Shown in pieces: positions 49,994 through 60,758 of a stretch of DNA of 64,000 nt. The first letter of the stretch is position 1; each line of letters starts with the position of its first letter. The stretch comes from Icerya purchasi (lineage: Eukaryota; Arthropoda; Insecta; Hemiptera; Monophlebidae). A program made the position numbers and the translations under genes. The notes below the pieces were generated by a model. That model searched no databases, was not told the DNA's origin, and saw only the letters and a program-made list of their open reading frames with translations. Location of the stretch: NCBI GenBank assembly GCA_039619475.1, contig CM077116.1, forward strand, positions 278,829,258 through 278,893,257. Direction: 5' to 3'.

Positions 49994-51567
49994 ATCACTT
50001 CCTAAGGATAGCAATATGGAACATCAACGGGCTGGCACAGTATCCGCATAAAGTTGAGGCATTTTTGATAACCAATAAAACTGATATAGTAATGTTATCT
50101 GAGACACACTTTACTGATAAAAGCTATATAAAAATACCTAAATATAGTATCTACCACACTCTGCACCCTAGTGGTAGAGCACACGGAGGTACAGCTATAA
50201 TTATCAAAACATCAATAATACATCATGAGATGTATCAGTTTTCTAAAGAATATTTGCAAGCATGTACTATGAAAATTGAAAACCAGTACAATTCGCTAAT
50301 AGTATCGTCCGTCTACTGTCCCCTCAGGCATAGCATACAGCAGACGGATTTTGAAGAATACTTCAATACATTAGAGAGTAAGTTTATATCTGGTGGAGAC
50401 TTCAACGCCAAGCATACATCATTTGGATCAAGATTAACAACTCCTCGAGGAAAGCAACTGCAAGCATGCCTTCAGAAAAATAAACTTTACTGCTTATCAG
50501 ATGGAATTCCAACATACTGGCCATCCGACGGGAAGAAGATTCCAGACCTACTAGACTTTTTCGTCAGCAAAGGAAATAATAATGATCACACGTTGGTAGA
50601 ATCTTCTTAGGACGCTACTTCTGATAATTCACCTGAAATTTTAAATTTGGATACCGCAGTAATGCACTTAGTACAACAACCAGTATTAACAAACAGGAGC
50701 ACTGACTGGTTAGCGCTCCAGCAATTCGTTGAAAGTGATATAGACTTAAAAGTGTCTTTGAAAACTGGGAAAGAGATTGAAATGGCCGTTGAAAAACTTA
50801 CGAAGTGTATACAGAAGTCCGCGTGCTTAGCCACACCCGGTAAGAAAAAGAAAACTCAAGTAATATATTATCCAAAGGCAATAAGAAATCGGATATCGGA
50901 AAAAAGGAAATTAAGGCGAATATGGCAAAATGATAGAAATCCGATCAACAAAAATATTCTAAATAGAGCAGGTCGGCAATTGAAGAAGGTGCTATTAGAA
51001 GCAAAAAATAATGCATTTAGAGAATATATAGCTAGTTTGTCTCCGGCCAAAACAACTGACTATAATTTATGGAAGGCAGCAAAAAATATAAAGAAAGATC
51101 ATAATTCCCAGTGTACCCCCATTAAAACGAAAAACAGAAATTGGGCACGAACTAATCAAGAAAAAGCAAACGTATTTGCTGAATATTTATTAAAGGTATT
51201 TCAACCGCATCAAAGTGATATTCCAAGCCATGAAGAAGACATAGAAAAATATTTGCAGGTACCATTTCAGATGTCACTCCCAATAAAGCCAACATCTCCT
51301 ATGGAAGTAAAGGCATACATTCAAAAACATTTAAATCCAAAGAAGGCACCGGGGTATGATTTGATCACAGCTAATATCATTAAGAGAATGCCAAGAAAAG
51401 CTGCAATATTGTTGACACACATTTTCAATACAATTCTTCGAACTGGCTACTTTCCGATACAATGGAAATTCGCTACAATAGTAATGATCCCAAAACCTGG
51501 AAAACCTCAATATGAAACGACTTCGTGCAGACCTATTAGCTTATTACCAATCTTCTCTAAAGTCATT
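49990..51567 (+). pseudogene. ORF2 (endonuclease plus partial RT) of the Jockey-like element
   Basis: This starts at ATG 49990. The AP-type endonuclease spans residues 1-205: IAIWNINGLAQ, MLSETHFTD, HGGTAIIIK, SVYCPLR, GGDFNAKH and DLLDFFVSKG. One in-frame stop, TAG at 50608-50610, interrupts it; the same frame then continues into RT (PKKAPGYDLITANIIKRMPR, WKFATIVMIPKPGKP, CRPISLLPIFSKV). The similarity stops abruptly near 51567, before YxDD, and the frame drifts into unrelated sequence until 51759. So the catalytic palm, C-terminus and tail are missing. The loss is at the 3' side, which simple 5' truncation cannot explain. Confidence 0.88.
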
Positions 51568-51705
51568 CGTGAAGAATACGATCAAATAAAACAGGTTAAA
51601 CGAAAAACCACATATATTTCGCGAAGTCAAAGAAGAGGCAAAATTTTAACAGAATTATATTCTGAAAATATCATATTTTTACTTAAGTGCTTGATGTTAA
51701 AACGC

Positions 51706-51765
51706 ATAATTCGTCGACGAGCGTTTAGCTTCATGAAAGAAATCGATGTAATTAAATAATTAAAA
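51706..51765. repeat. Dispersed repeat, left half
   Basis: AATTCGTCGACGAGCGTTTA followed by GCTTCATGAAAGAAATCGAT matches 59609-59660 with few differences. It begins a little after the retrotransposon is cut off and may mark the replacing sequence. Confidence 0.6.
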
Positions 51766-51872
51766 ATAATAAAATTTCAGAGGGGCCAGCTATTTTTATT
51801 TTTTTCTCCTTCGCCCACTCCCTTATTGGTAAACATCTACATTTCTTCTGTAAAGCATGTATGTGTATGACG

Positions 51873-52809
51873 TAGGGATGTTGCGGATATTCGCATCCGC
51901 ATCCGCAATTGCGGATCTTCCGCATAAATTTTTACATCCGCATCTGCATTAATCAATGCGGATATTAATGCGGATGCGGATGTATTGAAGGTCGCGACTC
52001 GCTACAAGAAAGAAATTGGGCGAGGGGGCGAATGGCGCGTCCCGTGCTCACAGCCAATAGGAGCGCAGAGAGTGCTCGGTAGCCAGACGCCACGTGTTTG
52101 CTATTGTTCAATTTATTTGTAATTAATTACATCGTGTGAACATTTCGATTATTTGAGTTTTACATAGTGCAGTTAATAAGAGAATGAGAATGACATATTC
52201 CTCAGTTAAAGATTCAGAACAACCAGGAACTTCCGGTATGGTTAGAAAGGTTGGCTTAAAAAGCGATCTTGCCATGATGCTAGATTCGTCAAGTGAAGAC
52301 GAGGGTGAAGCATCGTCAGAAAATGATAGCGCTGACACTCTACTCAAAAAGGAATTACTTTCTTACGGCAATAAGAAAAGAATAAACGTAAATGAAAATC
52401 CATTTAAATGGTGGAGCGTTCACCGAAAAGAACTGAAAATGTTATCTGGAATAGCACGCAGATTTTTATCACCTGCACTAAAAAGCGTACTTAGCGAACA
52501 ATTGTTTAGTAGCGCGGGCTTAATTTATGATCTTCTGCGAAACAGACCTGAACCTGAAATGGCGGCGATATTAATTTTTATTAAATATAATTCACCAATT
52601 TTTAACTTTCATTACTAAGTATATAATTATTTAATAAAAATGTAAAAGATTACATGCTTTTGATATTATTTATGCACCAATATGAAATCTCTTTTTAAAA
52701 AATCCTAAGATCCGCATCCGCATCCGTATCCGCAGATGTGAGTACTCAAAAATCCGCATCCGCATCCGCATCTGCAGATGTCAAAAAATCTGCATCCGCA
52801 ATATCCCTA
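51873..52809 (+). mobile_element. Internally deleted hAT transposon with 8 bp target duplication
   Basis: Terminal inverted repeats TAGGGATGTTGCGGAT and TAGGGATATTGCGGAT (read inward) are flanked by a perfect 8 bp duplication, GTATGACG, at 51865-51872 and 52810-52817. CAGGG/TAGGG ends with 8 bp duplication are diagnostic of hAT. Both ends carry many subterminal ATCCGC units, the usual transposase binding sites. The element is 937 bp against about 3 kb for an autonomous one. It sits inside sequence that appears to belong to the Helitron. Confidence 0.93.
52184..52618 (+). CDS. Deleted hAT transposase: acidic N-terminus joined to dimerisation domain
   Basis: An intact ORF of 144 codons begins at ATG 52184 and ends at TAA 52616-52618. 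Residues 1-55 are acidic and Ser-rich (DSSSEDEGEASSENDSAD). From about residue 70 it is the hAT C-terminal dimerisation domain: NPFKWWSVHRKELKMLSGIA, FLSPALKSVLSEQLFSSAG, then NRPEPEMAAILIFIKYN. The BED zinc finger and the catalytic RNase H-like core are absent, yet the join keeps the frame. It could dimerise with a full transposase and interfere, but that is inference; there may be no selection on it. Confidence 0.7.
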   Translation: MRMTYSSVKDSEQPGTSGMVRKVGLKSDLAMMLDSSSEDEGEASSENDSADTLLKKELLSYGNKKRINVNENPFKWWSVHRKELKMLSGIARRFLSPALKSVLSEQLFSSAGLIYDLLRNRPEPEMAAILIFIKYNSPIFNFHY

Positions 52810-52825
52810 GTATGACGTATCTTAA

Positions 52826-54338
52826 TATCCAAAAATCACGTGTCACGATGTTCGTTTACGCTAATCTCTGAACCGCCCGACCGATTTCATTGAAATTTTG
52901 TGAATGTGTATGATTAGTTCCAGTTTGAAAGATAAAATAGTTTTGGGCCCGATAAGTGGCCTCGATATTTTTTAATGCGATTTTAAGGATTTTTTAAATG
53001 AAAAAAGGATAATTCATTTATAAGTTGTGTATAACAAATCAAACGTAATGTAAAAAAAAAAAAAAACGGAATGGCTGCAGTGTTTGCAAAAGAGTTTGAT
53101 CATTATCTGGGATGAATATACACAATGGCTCATAAACATTCACTCGGCGGAGCATTGCATTGAACTATGCAAGATTAAACGGCAACGACAAACTATTCGG
53201 TGGTGTTGTCTTACTACTATCTGGTGATTTTAGACAGACATTGCCAGTCATTCCACGCTCTACTTATGCCGATGAGATTAACGCATGTTTAAAACAATCG
53301 CTTTAATGGCGAAGCGTCGAGATAGTTCGATTGACCATCAACATGCGAGTATAGTTGCAAAATGATTCGTCGACACAAATATTTTCTGAACAATTGCTAT
53401 ATATTGGCAATGGTAAAATAGAACTGCATCGAAACACACAATGCATCAAATTGCCAGACAATTTCTGCACTATCGTTAATTCAAAACATGAATTAATTCA
53501 AAGCGTCTTCCCGGCAATACTGAATAATTATTTGAAACACAGTTGGCTCAATGAATGCGCTATTTTGGCAGAAAAAAATGTTGATGTTGACGAAATTAAC
53601 TTTCAGATACAACAGTTCTTGCCAGGCGAACTGATGTCTCTCAAATCAATCGGCACTGTCGTTGATGAAAACGAAGCAGCAAATTATCCAACTGAATTTA
53701 CCGGGAATGAATCTTCGATTGAAAATTGGTTCGCCGATAATTTTACTTCGTAATTTAAAACCACCCAGATAATACAACTGTACACGTTTGCTCATCAAAC
53801 GGATCACCGGAAATGTTACTGAAGCAGTCATTTTGAACGGAAAGTTTAAGGGAGAATCGTTCTGTTATGTATCTCAATGATCCGTCGGAGACTACAAACA
53901 TATTCAAACGACTTCCAATTTACGATTCGTTTGGCATTCGCAATGACCATCAACAAATCTCAAGGGCAATGTCCATTTGTGGGCTGGACTTAGAAAATCT
54001 ATGTTTCTTTATACGTTGCATGCTCACGTGTGGGTAAACCGCCGAATCTGTTCATATTGGTAAAAAACGAATTGACAAGAAATATTGTTCGTTAAGTCGT
54101 ACTACATTTTAAATTCGTTACTATAATTTAAAACAACAATATTGTTTAGACTTAAGAATCAACCTTTATTTACTTCATTTATAACATTTAATTTTTATCC
54201 ATTATCAATTAAGAATTTTCATTTTATTTATTAAACTTGAATATGAGATGAATAAAAAGTGAAATAAAAAATGCGTATGGAAAGTGTTGTCTCTATGGAT
54301 CGTATTCTTACCCGGGCAACGCCGGGTAGTACCGCTAA
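52826..54338 (+). mobile_element. Helitron relic with intact 3' end
   Basis: The 3' end is clear: hairpin CCCGGGCAACGCCGGG at 54310-54325, a short spacer GTACCG, then CTAA at 54335-54338 (CTRR terminus) followed by T. The start is not defined. CACGTGTCACGATGTTCGTT near 52840 resembles Helitron leader sequence, and the hAT at 51873-52809 seems to be nested within it, so the true 5' end (a TC) should lie left of 51865. The coding relic is listed next. Confidence 0.8.
53080..54110 (+). pseudogene. Pif1-type helicase C-terminal part of Helitron Rep-Hel protein
   Basis: The plus strand reads IIWDEYTQWLINIHSAEHCI-like Walker B context, then FGGVVLLLSGDFRQTLPVIP (Pif1 motif III) and LTINMRVQ. An open block at 53355-53753 follows, then RLLIKRITGNVTEAVILNGK, an AMTINKSQGQ motif (motif VI region, 53950-53970) and an ACSRVGKP-like end. 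At least five frameshifts or stops occur. In autonomous elements this helicase unwinds DNA during rolling-circle transposition. The Rep nuclease domain is absent here. Confidence 0.85.
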
Positions 54339-55430
54339 TACCTATATTATGTTTTTCGTAACGGTCGGACATAACGCTCGACTTTTTTTTTCCTAGCCTC
54401 GGTCGCTGCAAAACCAGCGTTAAGGAACTTCGTTCCAAAAATATCTCAATAACGTTTGCAATTCGTTTTTATAAATTTGTCGAAGAATAGATGTTGGTCA
54501 CCGTTTAACCCGTATTAGAAAACTCGTGTTGCTGGTGAATTGGTAAGAATAAACGTATTTTTTAATAATCGCGCGAAGCACTTTTCCAATGGCGCCCAAA
54601 AGATAGCGTTAATCAAATAAAAGGGAAAGAGCGGAAGAGGCGAAAAATTCGTTAAAAAAAATTGCTCCTTACATAACCAAATTCGATATGAACCCGTAGA
54701 ATAAATAACCTAAAAATCAGCATAGAAATTTTGTAACTAAAATAATAAAAAGCGAACTACGAGACACTGCTGAACGTTAACCTCATCTATTCCGATTAAC
54801 TGAAAAAAACAACAGTACCGAAAATGTGTCTTAAAGAACTGATCCGCTGAACACCGTGGGTGCCAGTGTATAAATTATAACAGGAACGGAAATCGATTTT
54901 TACAGCTTTTTCTCGAGTAATATATTTAAATAAAAGCGATGAAGATGAAGAAACACTAACCAGACAATACTTTATTGTCTAAATCTGAAGAATATATACA
55001 TTTGTACTTAGAAGGCTAGGCCCACTGACCACTTCGCAGTACAACCCTTTGGATTTTTAGTTGTTTTACTTTATGAATTTTTAAAATAAAACGGTACTGT
55101 AATTCTCACGCAGTATTATTTTTTTTTTTTTAAAAAAAAAGGAATATGTCGACTAAATGAAATAAAATGTGAATTAACATACCTCTAAAAACTAAAACCG
55201 ACAGTAGGGTAATGTACGAAAAAAAATATTTTAAATTTAACATTCTGCAAAATGGTACAGTGACCAGATTGCACGTTCAAATTTATATCGTTCTCATAGT
55301 AACTATCAATGGTAATATTTTAAATTCGTTTTCTTTCTTAAAATTCATGTTATAATAATATGTGAATTTGCTCGTATTTACCGCTTCTTTCATTTCAAAA
55401 TTTGGGCTGTTTAATTTAAAATTTGTGGTT
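54339..55430. other. Intergenic sequence right of the Helitron
   Basis: It contains AAGGAACTTCGTTCC (54424-54438), similar to TTCGTTCCTGACGGGGG at 22107-22123, so part may be another dispersed repeat. No ORF of note. The remainder is AT-rich. Confidence 0.35.
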
Positions 55431-55435
55431 TGTAT

Positions 55436-55835
55436 TTTTTTTTATACTTTAATGATAAAAATACACACATTAAAAACAAATATGAATTCTGTAGCTACTA
55501 TAGAACGACTCGTGAAATTGTTCTAATTTTCTTCTCGCTACTTGATGTGTATATTTTTCAAAATTTATGACTCTTATATTTAAAAAATTTCAAAGATTTT
55601 GTACTTTTTTTATATTCCAATGATGGAAATATATCTACTAAAAAAATACATATAACTTTAGTTACTATAAAAGAGCCGTGGATTTTTTCTCGATTTTCTG
55701 GTTTGGAATTAGATCCATAAAATTTTAAAATTTTCAAGGTTTTGTACTTTTTAATATTCTAATGACGAAAATGCGCTGTTCAAAAAAAAAAAAAAATCAA
55801 TTCTGCAGCTACTGACGATTGGGCTACGAACTTTC
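55436..55835. repeat. Three degenerate tandem units of about 140-170 bp
   Basis: The sequence T(A)TTC/TAATGATxxAAAT followed by a Lys-codon-like A run, then GTAGCTACTATAGAACGACTCG or TTAGTTACTATAAAAGAGCC or GCAGCTACTGACGATTGGGC, occurs three times, near 55448, 55613 and 55755. Each unit ends in AAATTT...TTTGTACTTTTT. Identity is around 65-70 percent by eye, so it is old. Confidence 0.55.
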
Positions 55836-57390
55836 CCCCCAATTTTTTCAACTTTGTAATGAGAAAAAATACGAACATTTCATCTGTAACTAAAATTACA
55901 GATTCCAAAAATTTATAAATAGTTAAAAAATCCTTCAGTTGCCTATTCTGTAATCTGTGTTGTTTGTTGCATATCCGCTTTAAATATAAAAATAATAAAA
56001 ATTAATTAGGCGACCTTTAACTTACTTTTATTTTTTCGTTTATACCCTTATATTACATTAATTTTAAAATTTATTTCAAGTAAGAAGATAACATTTTTAA
56101 AACCAACTTTGAATATTGTTGAAAAGTTATTAAAATATTAAACTTCAAACAAAATAGGAAATTAATATAGTTTAATAGGTATACTATGAGCATTTACAGA
56201 GATACCTTAATAAGACTTTTATTGTTATAAGAGTAAAAAGTCTGCTTATTCTGAATATTTTTAATAAAAAAATTTTATACACTAACGTAGTAATATTTGA
56301 ATAAATTACTACTTAATCTTATTTCCTTTTCAGGATTTCAATAAATTTAAATTCAAATTAAATGATAATAAAATGGTGTGTACATCCAGATAATTAGTTA
56401 TTATATATCTAATCAGAATTATTTGATAACCTTATAATTTGATTTAATAAAATGTCAGACATCTACATGGAAAAATGGACGAAACTTGAGCTTGTTTACT
56501 TCGAAATTACTTATAATTCTAAAATCGTGGAATAAGTGAAATTTTATTTTACAAATGAAAAATGATTTTCATTTTTCTAAACTTCACAGTAAACCACGCA
56601 ACTGTGACGTGGAATTTGTGTTTAAAGCCAAAAAACAAAAAAAAAAAAAAAAAAAATTGTAATTATAAACACTTATTTCGCTATAGACTAGTTTGATCTA
56701 CTATATAATGCCCTTTAAGAAAAAAGGTTTTTTAATTCAATAAGTTGTTGTTTTTTTTTGACATTTTTTATAACTACATATTTGATAATTATATTGTTTT
56801 TATAAATATTCACTTAATCAGTACTTTTTCAATTGATAATGCAACGTGGTTAATTTATTTTCTTTGTAATATATAAATTATTTAGTTTACATATTTTACT
56901 TAAAGTTTTTAAATTATTTATTACGTATATTTTTTAATTAACCATAAAATTTTATAAATATTTAAGCAATTATAATTTTTAATTTAAACATGGGGAAGTG
57001 ATGGTGACGGTGGCTAGTTTTTTATTGTAATAAATTGTGCGTTGTAGGATTGTTGATAAAAACATTTCATTCTGGTCGTTTTCTTCGTAACCAGCAATTA
57101 AAAATTGTTCGTCTGTTCTGTATTTTTTTTTCAAACTGGTTTTATTCTGAAGTTCGGACTACCACGCGTCTCAAGTTTATTTATCAAAAAAATAAAGAAA
57201 TAAATGAGCAAAAAATAATAAAAGGTATGAAGAAAATCTGGTCGAAAATTTGTTTTGGGTCCGCCACTGCAATATAACTTATTAAAATACAAGAAGTAAT
57301 TAAAGAATATTTCTATATACATTTAAAGTTACATATTTCTACATATTTCCACATATTTATATTTATAAAAAAATCAGTGGAATCAAACGG
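55836..57390. other. Intergenic AT-rich sequence
   Basis: Very AT-rich with poly-A and poly-T runs (56631-56658). I see no gene, RNA or element. A short open stretch at 57035-57277 is not supported by motif or splice context. Confidence 0.4.
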
Positions 57391-57399
57391 ACAGCATTT

Positions 57400-59300
57400 T
57401 TATAGAAATTAAAGCAAAAAACAAATTAAAAATCGTAAAGTAGGAAGGAAAAAAGGATAATGTAGATGCTGAAAATTTATATGAAAATATTAAAGAAAAA
57501 TTTGAAGAAGTTCATAAAAAATGTAGGCAAACAAAAAATACGCCAGAAGAAGAGAAAATACAAAGAAGGAATGGATGGCATGAAAAATAATTGAAATGAT
57601 TAAAAAAAAAGTAGACAAACTGTATAAAAAAATAAAAAAGCACAATCAAAATATTGAAGTGAATGCAAAAATAAGACGACAAAAATATATGTTTTTGTTG
57701 AAAGAGGTTTTAAACCAGTGCGGGGGAATATCAGAAAAACATGGTTAAATGTAAACAAAATTGTAGGAAAAGAAAAGGGGCAAGGTGTAATTGCAAACGA
57801 ATTTAGTGGAAATTAAAAAATGGCATAAAAAAACTAGAACATAAATGTAATAAAGTACTATTAGAAAAAAGAGAAGAGGATGAATTAAAAGTAAACATGT
57901 ACCTACCTAAAACAAACGTAGAACAGGCGGGGAAAATAATTGAGGAAATAAAGGAAACAAAGGCTACCGGAATTGACGGAATAAGAATAGAAGATATAAA
58001 AACAGTAAAAATATATACGTATATTAAAAGAAATTACGAAACTAATCAATCATACATTAGAGAACGGAAAAATACTAAATAGATTAAAAATATCGAAAAG
58101 GTGACCAATATACAAAAAAGGTAAACATGGTGGATATTAAAATTATAGCCCAGTTGCTGTAACATGATTGCAGTAACATTAGAAAAATATGTAGCAAATA
58201 ATTTAACGAAATTGACAACAACGCCGTTTTCAAAAAGGAAAATTTACATCGCAAATAGTGAGCTTACTGAAAAAATATGAGGTAGTTGTGGAGAAGGAAA
58301 GGAAGGTATTAATAACCTTTTTAGAACTTATTAGAGCATTTAAAGCAGTTGATCGTAAAATATTCATAAATACATTAGAGGAAATAGGGATACTGAATAT
58401 CTGGAAAAAAAATGGTTTCAAAATTATTTAAATCAAAAAAAAAAAAAACAACCATAAATGTATTAAATGTACACAGCGTAAAAGAGGAGATGAATGTAGG
58501 AGTACGCAGGGTAGCAACTTGACACCAATACTGTTTATTATACATACAAATAGTCTATATAGAGAATTAAATTGAAGTGATATAGTCTCATTCGTGCATG
58601 ATATAGCAATAATTCCATCACATTAAGATATTAAAGCGGCAGAAATAAGAATACAAAAAGATTTAATAACAATAAGTAAATGGACATATAATAAGAATTA
58701 ATGTAAAAAAGACTAAAGCAATAGTATTACGAAAAAAGGGGGACAGGTAGGATTCCTATTGTCCAAATATAATAAAATGAAAAAACTATGAAAAGTAAGA
58801 AATGGTAACTCAGAACAAGGAGTAATGATGGATCAACACTTATGATAGGACGTATGCACAGAAAATTTGCAAAAAAAATTAGGGCAATATTACAAGCTTT
58901 ATATACATTTAAAAAATATGCAACACATATTATGCGTTCGTAAATTCGAGGACCGGATATGGAATTCAGGTATAGGGAGTAGTAAGGAAAGTACTCTTAA
59001 AGGAAATAAACAAACTGCAAATAAAACACTTGAAAGTAATAACAAATAACAAAGAAGAATCTGAAAGTGAAATAATTAAAAAAGAAAATGTAAGGAGTAT
59101 AAGAGGATCATTAGTAAAGATATAAGAATACATAATAACAGGAAAGAAAACTAAATTGGAATAAAAAATAAAAATAGAATATGAGCCGAGGAAAAAATGT
59201 ACGTACCAATTACCGTTCGCCAGAACAAAGAAGGGGGAGAAAACAGACAAATATAGTATAATTCAATGTTAAAAATAAAATACCTAAGGAAATGATAGAG
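57400..59300 (+). mobile_element. Decayed LINE with RT relic
   Basis: The plus strand carries, across several frames, EIKETKATGIDGIRIEDIK, IYKKGKHGGY-NYSPVAVT, FQKGKFTSQIVSLLKKYEVV, ITFLELIRAFKAVDRKIFIN, GV-RVAT (GVPQGS position), LLYIQIVYIEN and IRINVKKTKAIVLRKKG. These are RT domains 1 to 7 in the right order. The catalytic YADD reads as SFVHDIAI. Upstream is a Lys-rich linker; downstream sequence to about 59300 may be the C-terminus. More than ten stops or shifts show it is ancient. Confidence 0.7.
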
Positions 59301-59608
59301 GAGGGAAAAGTAGGGGAAAAAAAAGAAAAATAAAGAAATAACTTCAGGAAAAAAGAAATGTAAAAAAAAAATGAACATAAAATAAGAGATAATGCGCAAG
59401 CAAAGGGCGTGTAATAAAAATAACAAAAGAAAAGGAAAAATATATAGATTACAAAATAAGAAAAATAAAAAAAAATATAAAATAGATTATATTTTTAGAC
59501 AGAATAAGCACAAAAATAGATTAAAACGTAGGTACTAGATATTGCACGACGATATGTATATATATAATTTATTTTAAGTTATGATGTTAGAACGTGTAAA
59601 TCTAAAAG

Positions 59609-59795
59609 AATTCGTCGCCAAGCGTTTAGCTTGATGGAAAAAATCGATGTAATTAAAAATAAATATATTTCAAAAATAAAAAAGTTTTTTTGTTTTGGTG
59701 TCTTTTGTTTTTACCGTAGTTTGTTCAAATTTTGTATATGCAATAATTTGCCGCAGGGCATGAGTGTACCTGTTATAAGTAAAATAAATAAATAT
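59609..59795. repeat. Dispersed repeat, complete copy
   Basis: Its first part (GAATTCGTCGCCAAGCGTTT, AGCTTGATGGAAAAAATCGA) matches 51706-51765. Its second part (TTTTTACCGTAGTTTGTTCA, ATTTTGTATATGCAATAATT) matches 45415-45520. All are in the same orientation. The family is unknown. Confidence 0.6.
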
Positions 59796-60067
59796 TATAT
59801 AATACATATAATATGTATGCGAAAATATTTCGTATCGTGAGCATTACAACGTTGTTCAACAAGGTCTTTTTAACCGCAAAACAATTTTCCGCAAACATAT
59901 TAGTAAAAAATGAGGACCGACTCATCAGCCACCCTATATACAAAAATGTAAATACAAACTTTATTAATAATGACGTTGTGCGATCAACTATTAATAACAC
60001 GCTTAAAATTCGTATATGTTTTTAATGTCCAAATTTAATACCACATTATTTCTATAGGTTAAAAAAT

Positions 60068-60179
60068 AAATTCACATGAAATATATTTATAAATTATTAT
60101 GAAGCTGTCAACTTCGAAACGCGGCGGAATATATAATAATTACACATTACTTTATAAAAAGTGTATTTCATGTGAATTT
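60068..60179. repeat. Short inverted repeat (MITE-like)
   Basis: A perfect 15 bp inverted repeat, AAATTCACATGAAAT at 60068-60082 and its complement at 60165-60179, bounds 112 bp. No coding content. No certain target duplication. Confidence 0.6.
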
Positions 60180-60632
60180 GTTTCCCGTAGGTGTTTGTTT
60201 TTTCCACGTAGATTATTTTTTAGTGATTTACAATCAAGCAGTATTTTTCAAATTTCGAATGTCGAATCGACCGTGTAATATGTCCCATGAATTATCGGTG
60301 GTAAACGTATAATGATATAAGCAGCAATTTTAATTATCTTTTGCACAAATTAACAAATGCTACTATTTAAACAGAAATGTTTATTTTCAGTTATTTTTAA
60401 GTTATCACTGCGCTTTTCGTCATTAGATTATCAAAACAAATTTGCATATGAATTACATTATATATGTATTTCTTTTTCTATAGATTATCCTATTTTTTTT
60501 ACATCGTTCAATAAATCTTAACTTTGGTTTAAACTATTTAATTATATTTGGTACAATCATAGATCAATTAATTTTGTAACTTTGTTTATAACAATAAAAA
60601 AATATAAGAAAATAACCATATAGGCGAGATGT

Positions 60633-60758
60633 TCAAGATCGTTGAACTTGTATGTGAAATTTACACGCTGGCATATTATGAATTTCTGCAGTCACGATAC
60701 ACGTTATACCGAGATTGGCTAGGGCACCTCTTATTAATCCACAAGTAAACGTAACATA
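60633..60758 (-). CDS. TRAPPC6B: TRAPP complex subunit 6, last coding exon
   Basis: After an acceptor (TTTTGCAG|TATGTT) at 60759-60760 the frame reads 41 residues to TGA at 60633-60635: YVTFTCGLIRGALANLGITC, IVTAEIHNMPACKFHIQVQR and S. This matches the strongly conserved C-terminus of TRAPPC6 (CGLIRG..NLGI...VTAE...MPACKF.V). TRAPP tethers vesicles and activates Rab GTPases at the Golgi; subunit 6 (Trs33) is a Bet3-fold core member. The exon enters in phase 0. The upstream exons were sought on the minus strand to 64000 without success, so the preceding intron is probably longer than 3.2 kb, or this is a retained fragment. Whether it is the 6A or 6B paralogue cannot be settled; insects usually have one, 6B-like. 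Confidence 0.85.
   Translation of the reverse strand, partial: YVTFTCGLIRGALANLGITCIVTAEIHNMPACKFHIQVQRS

Noticed and set aside
50647..51759. A stand-alone 370-codon host gene
   Set aside because: It is in the same frame as the endonuclease ORF at 49990-50610, separated by a single TAG, and reads RT motifs.
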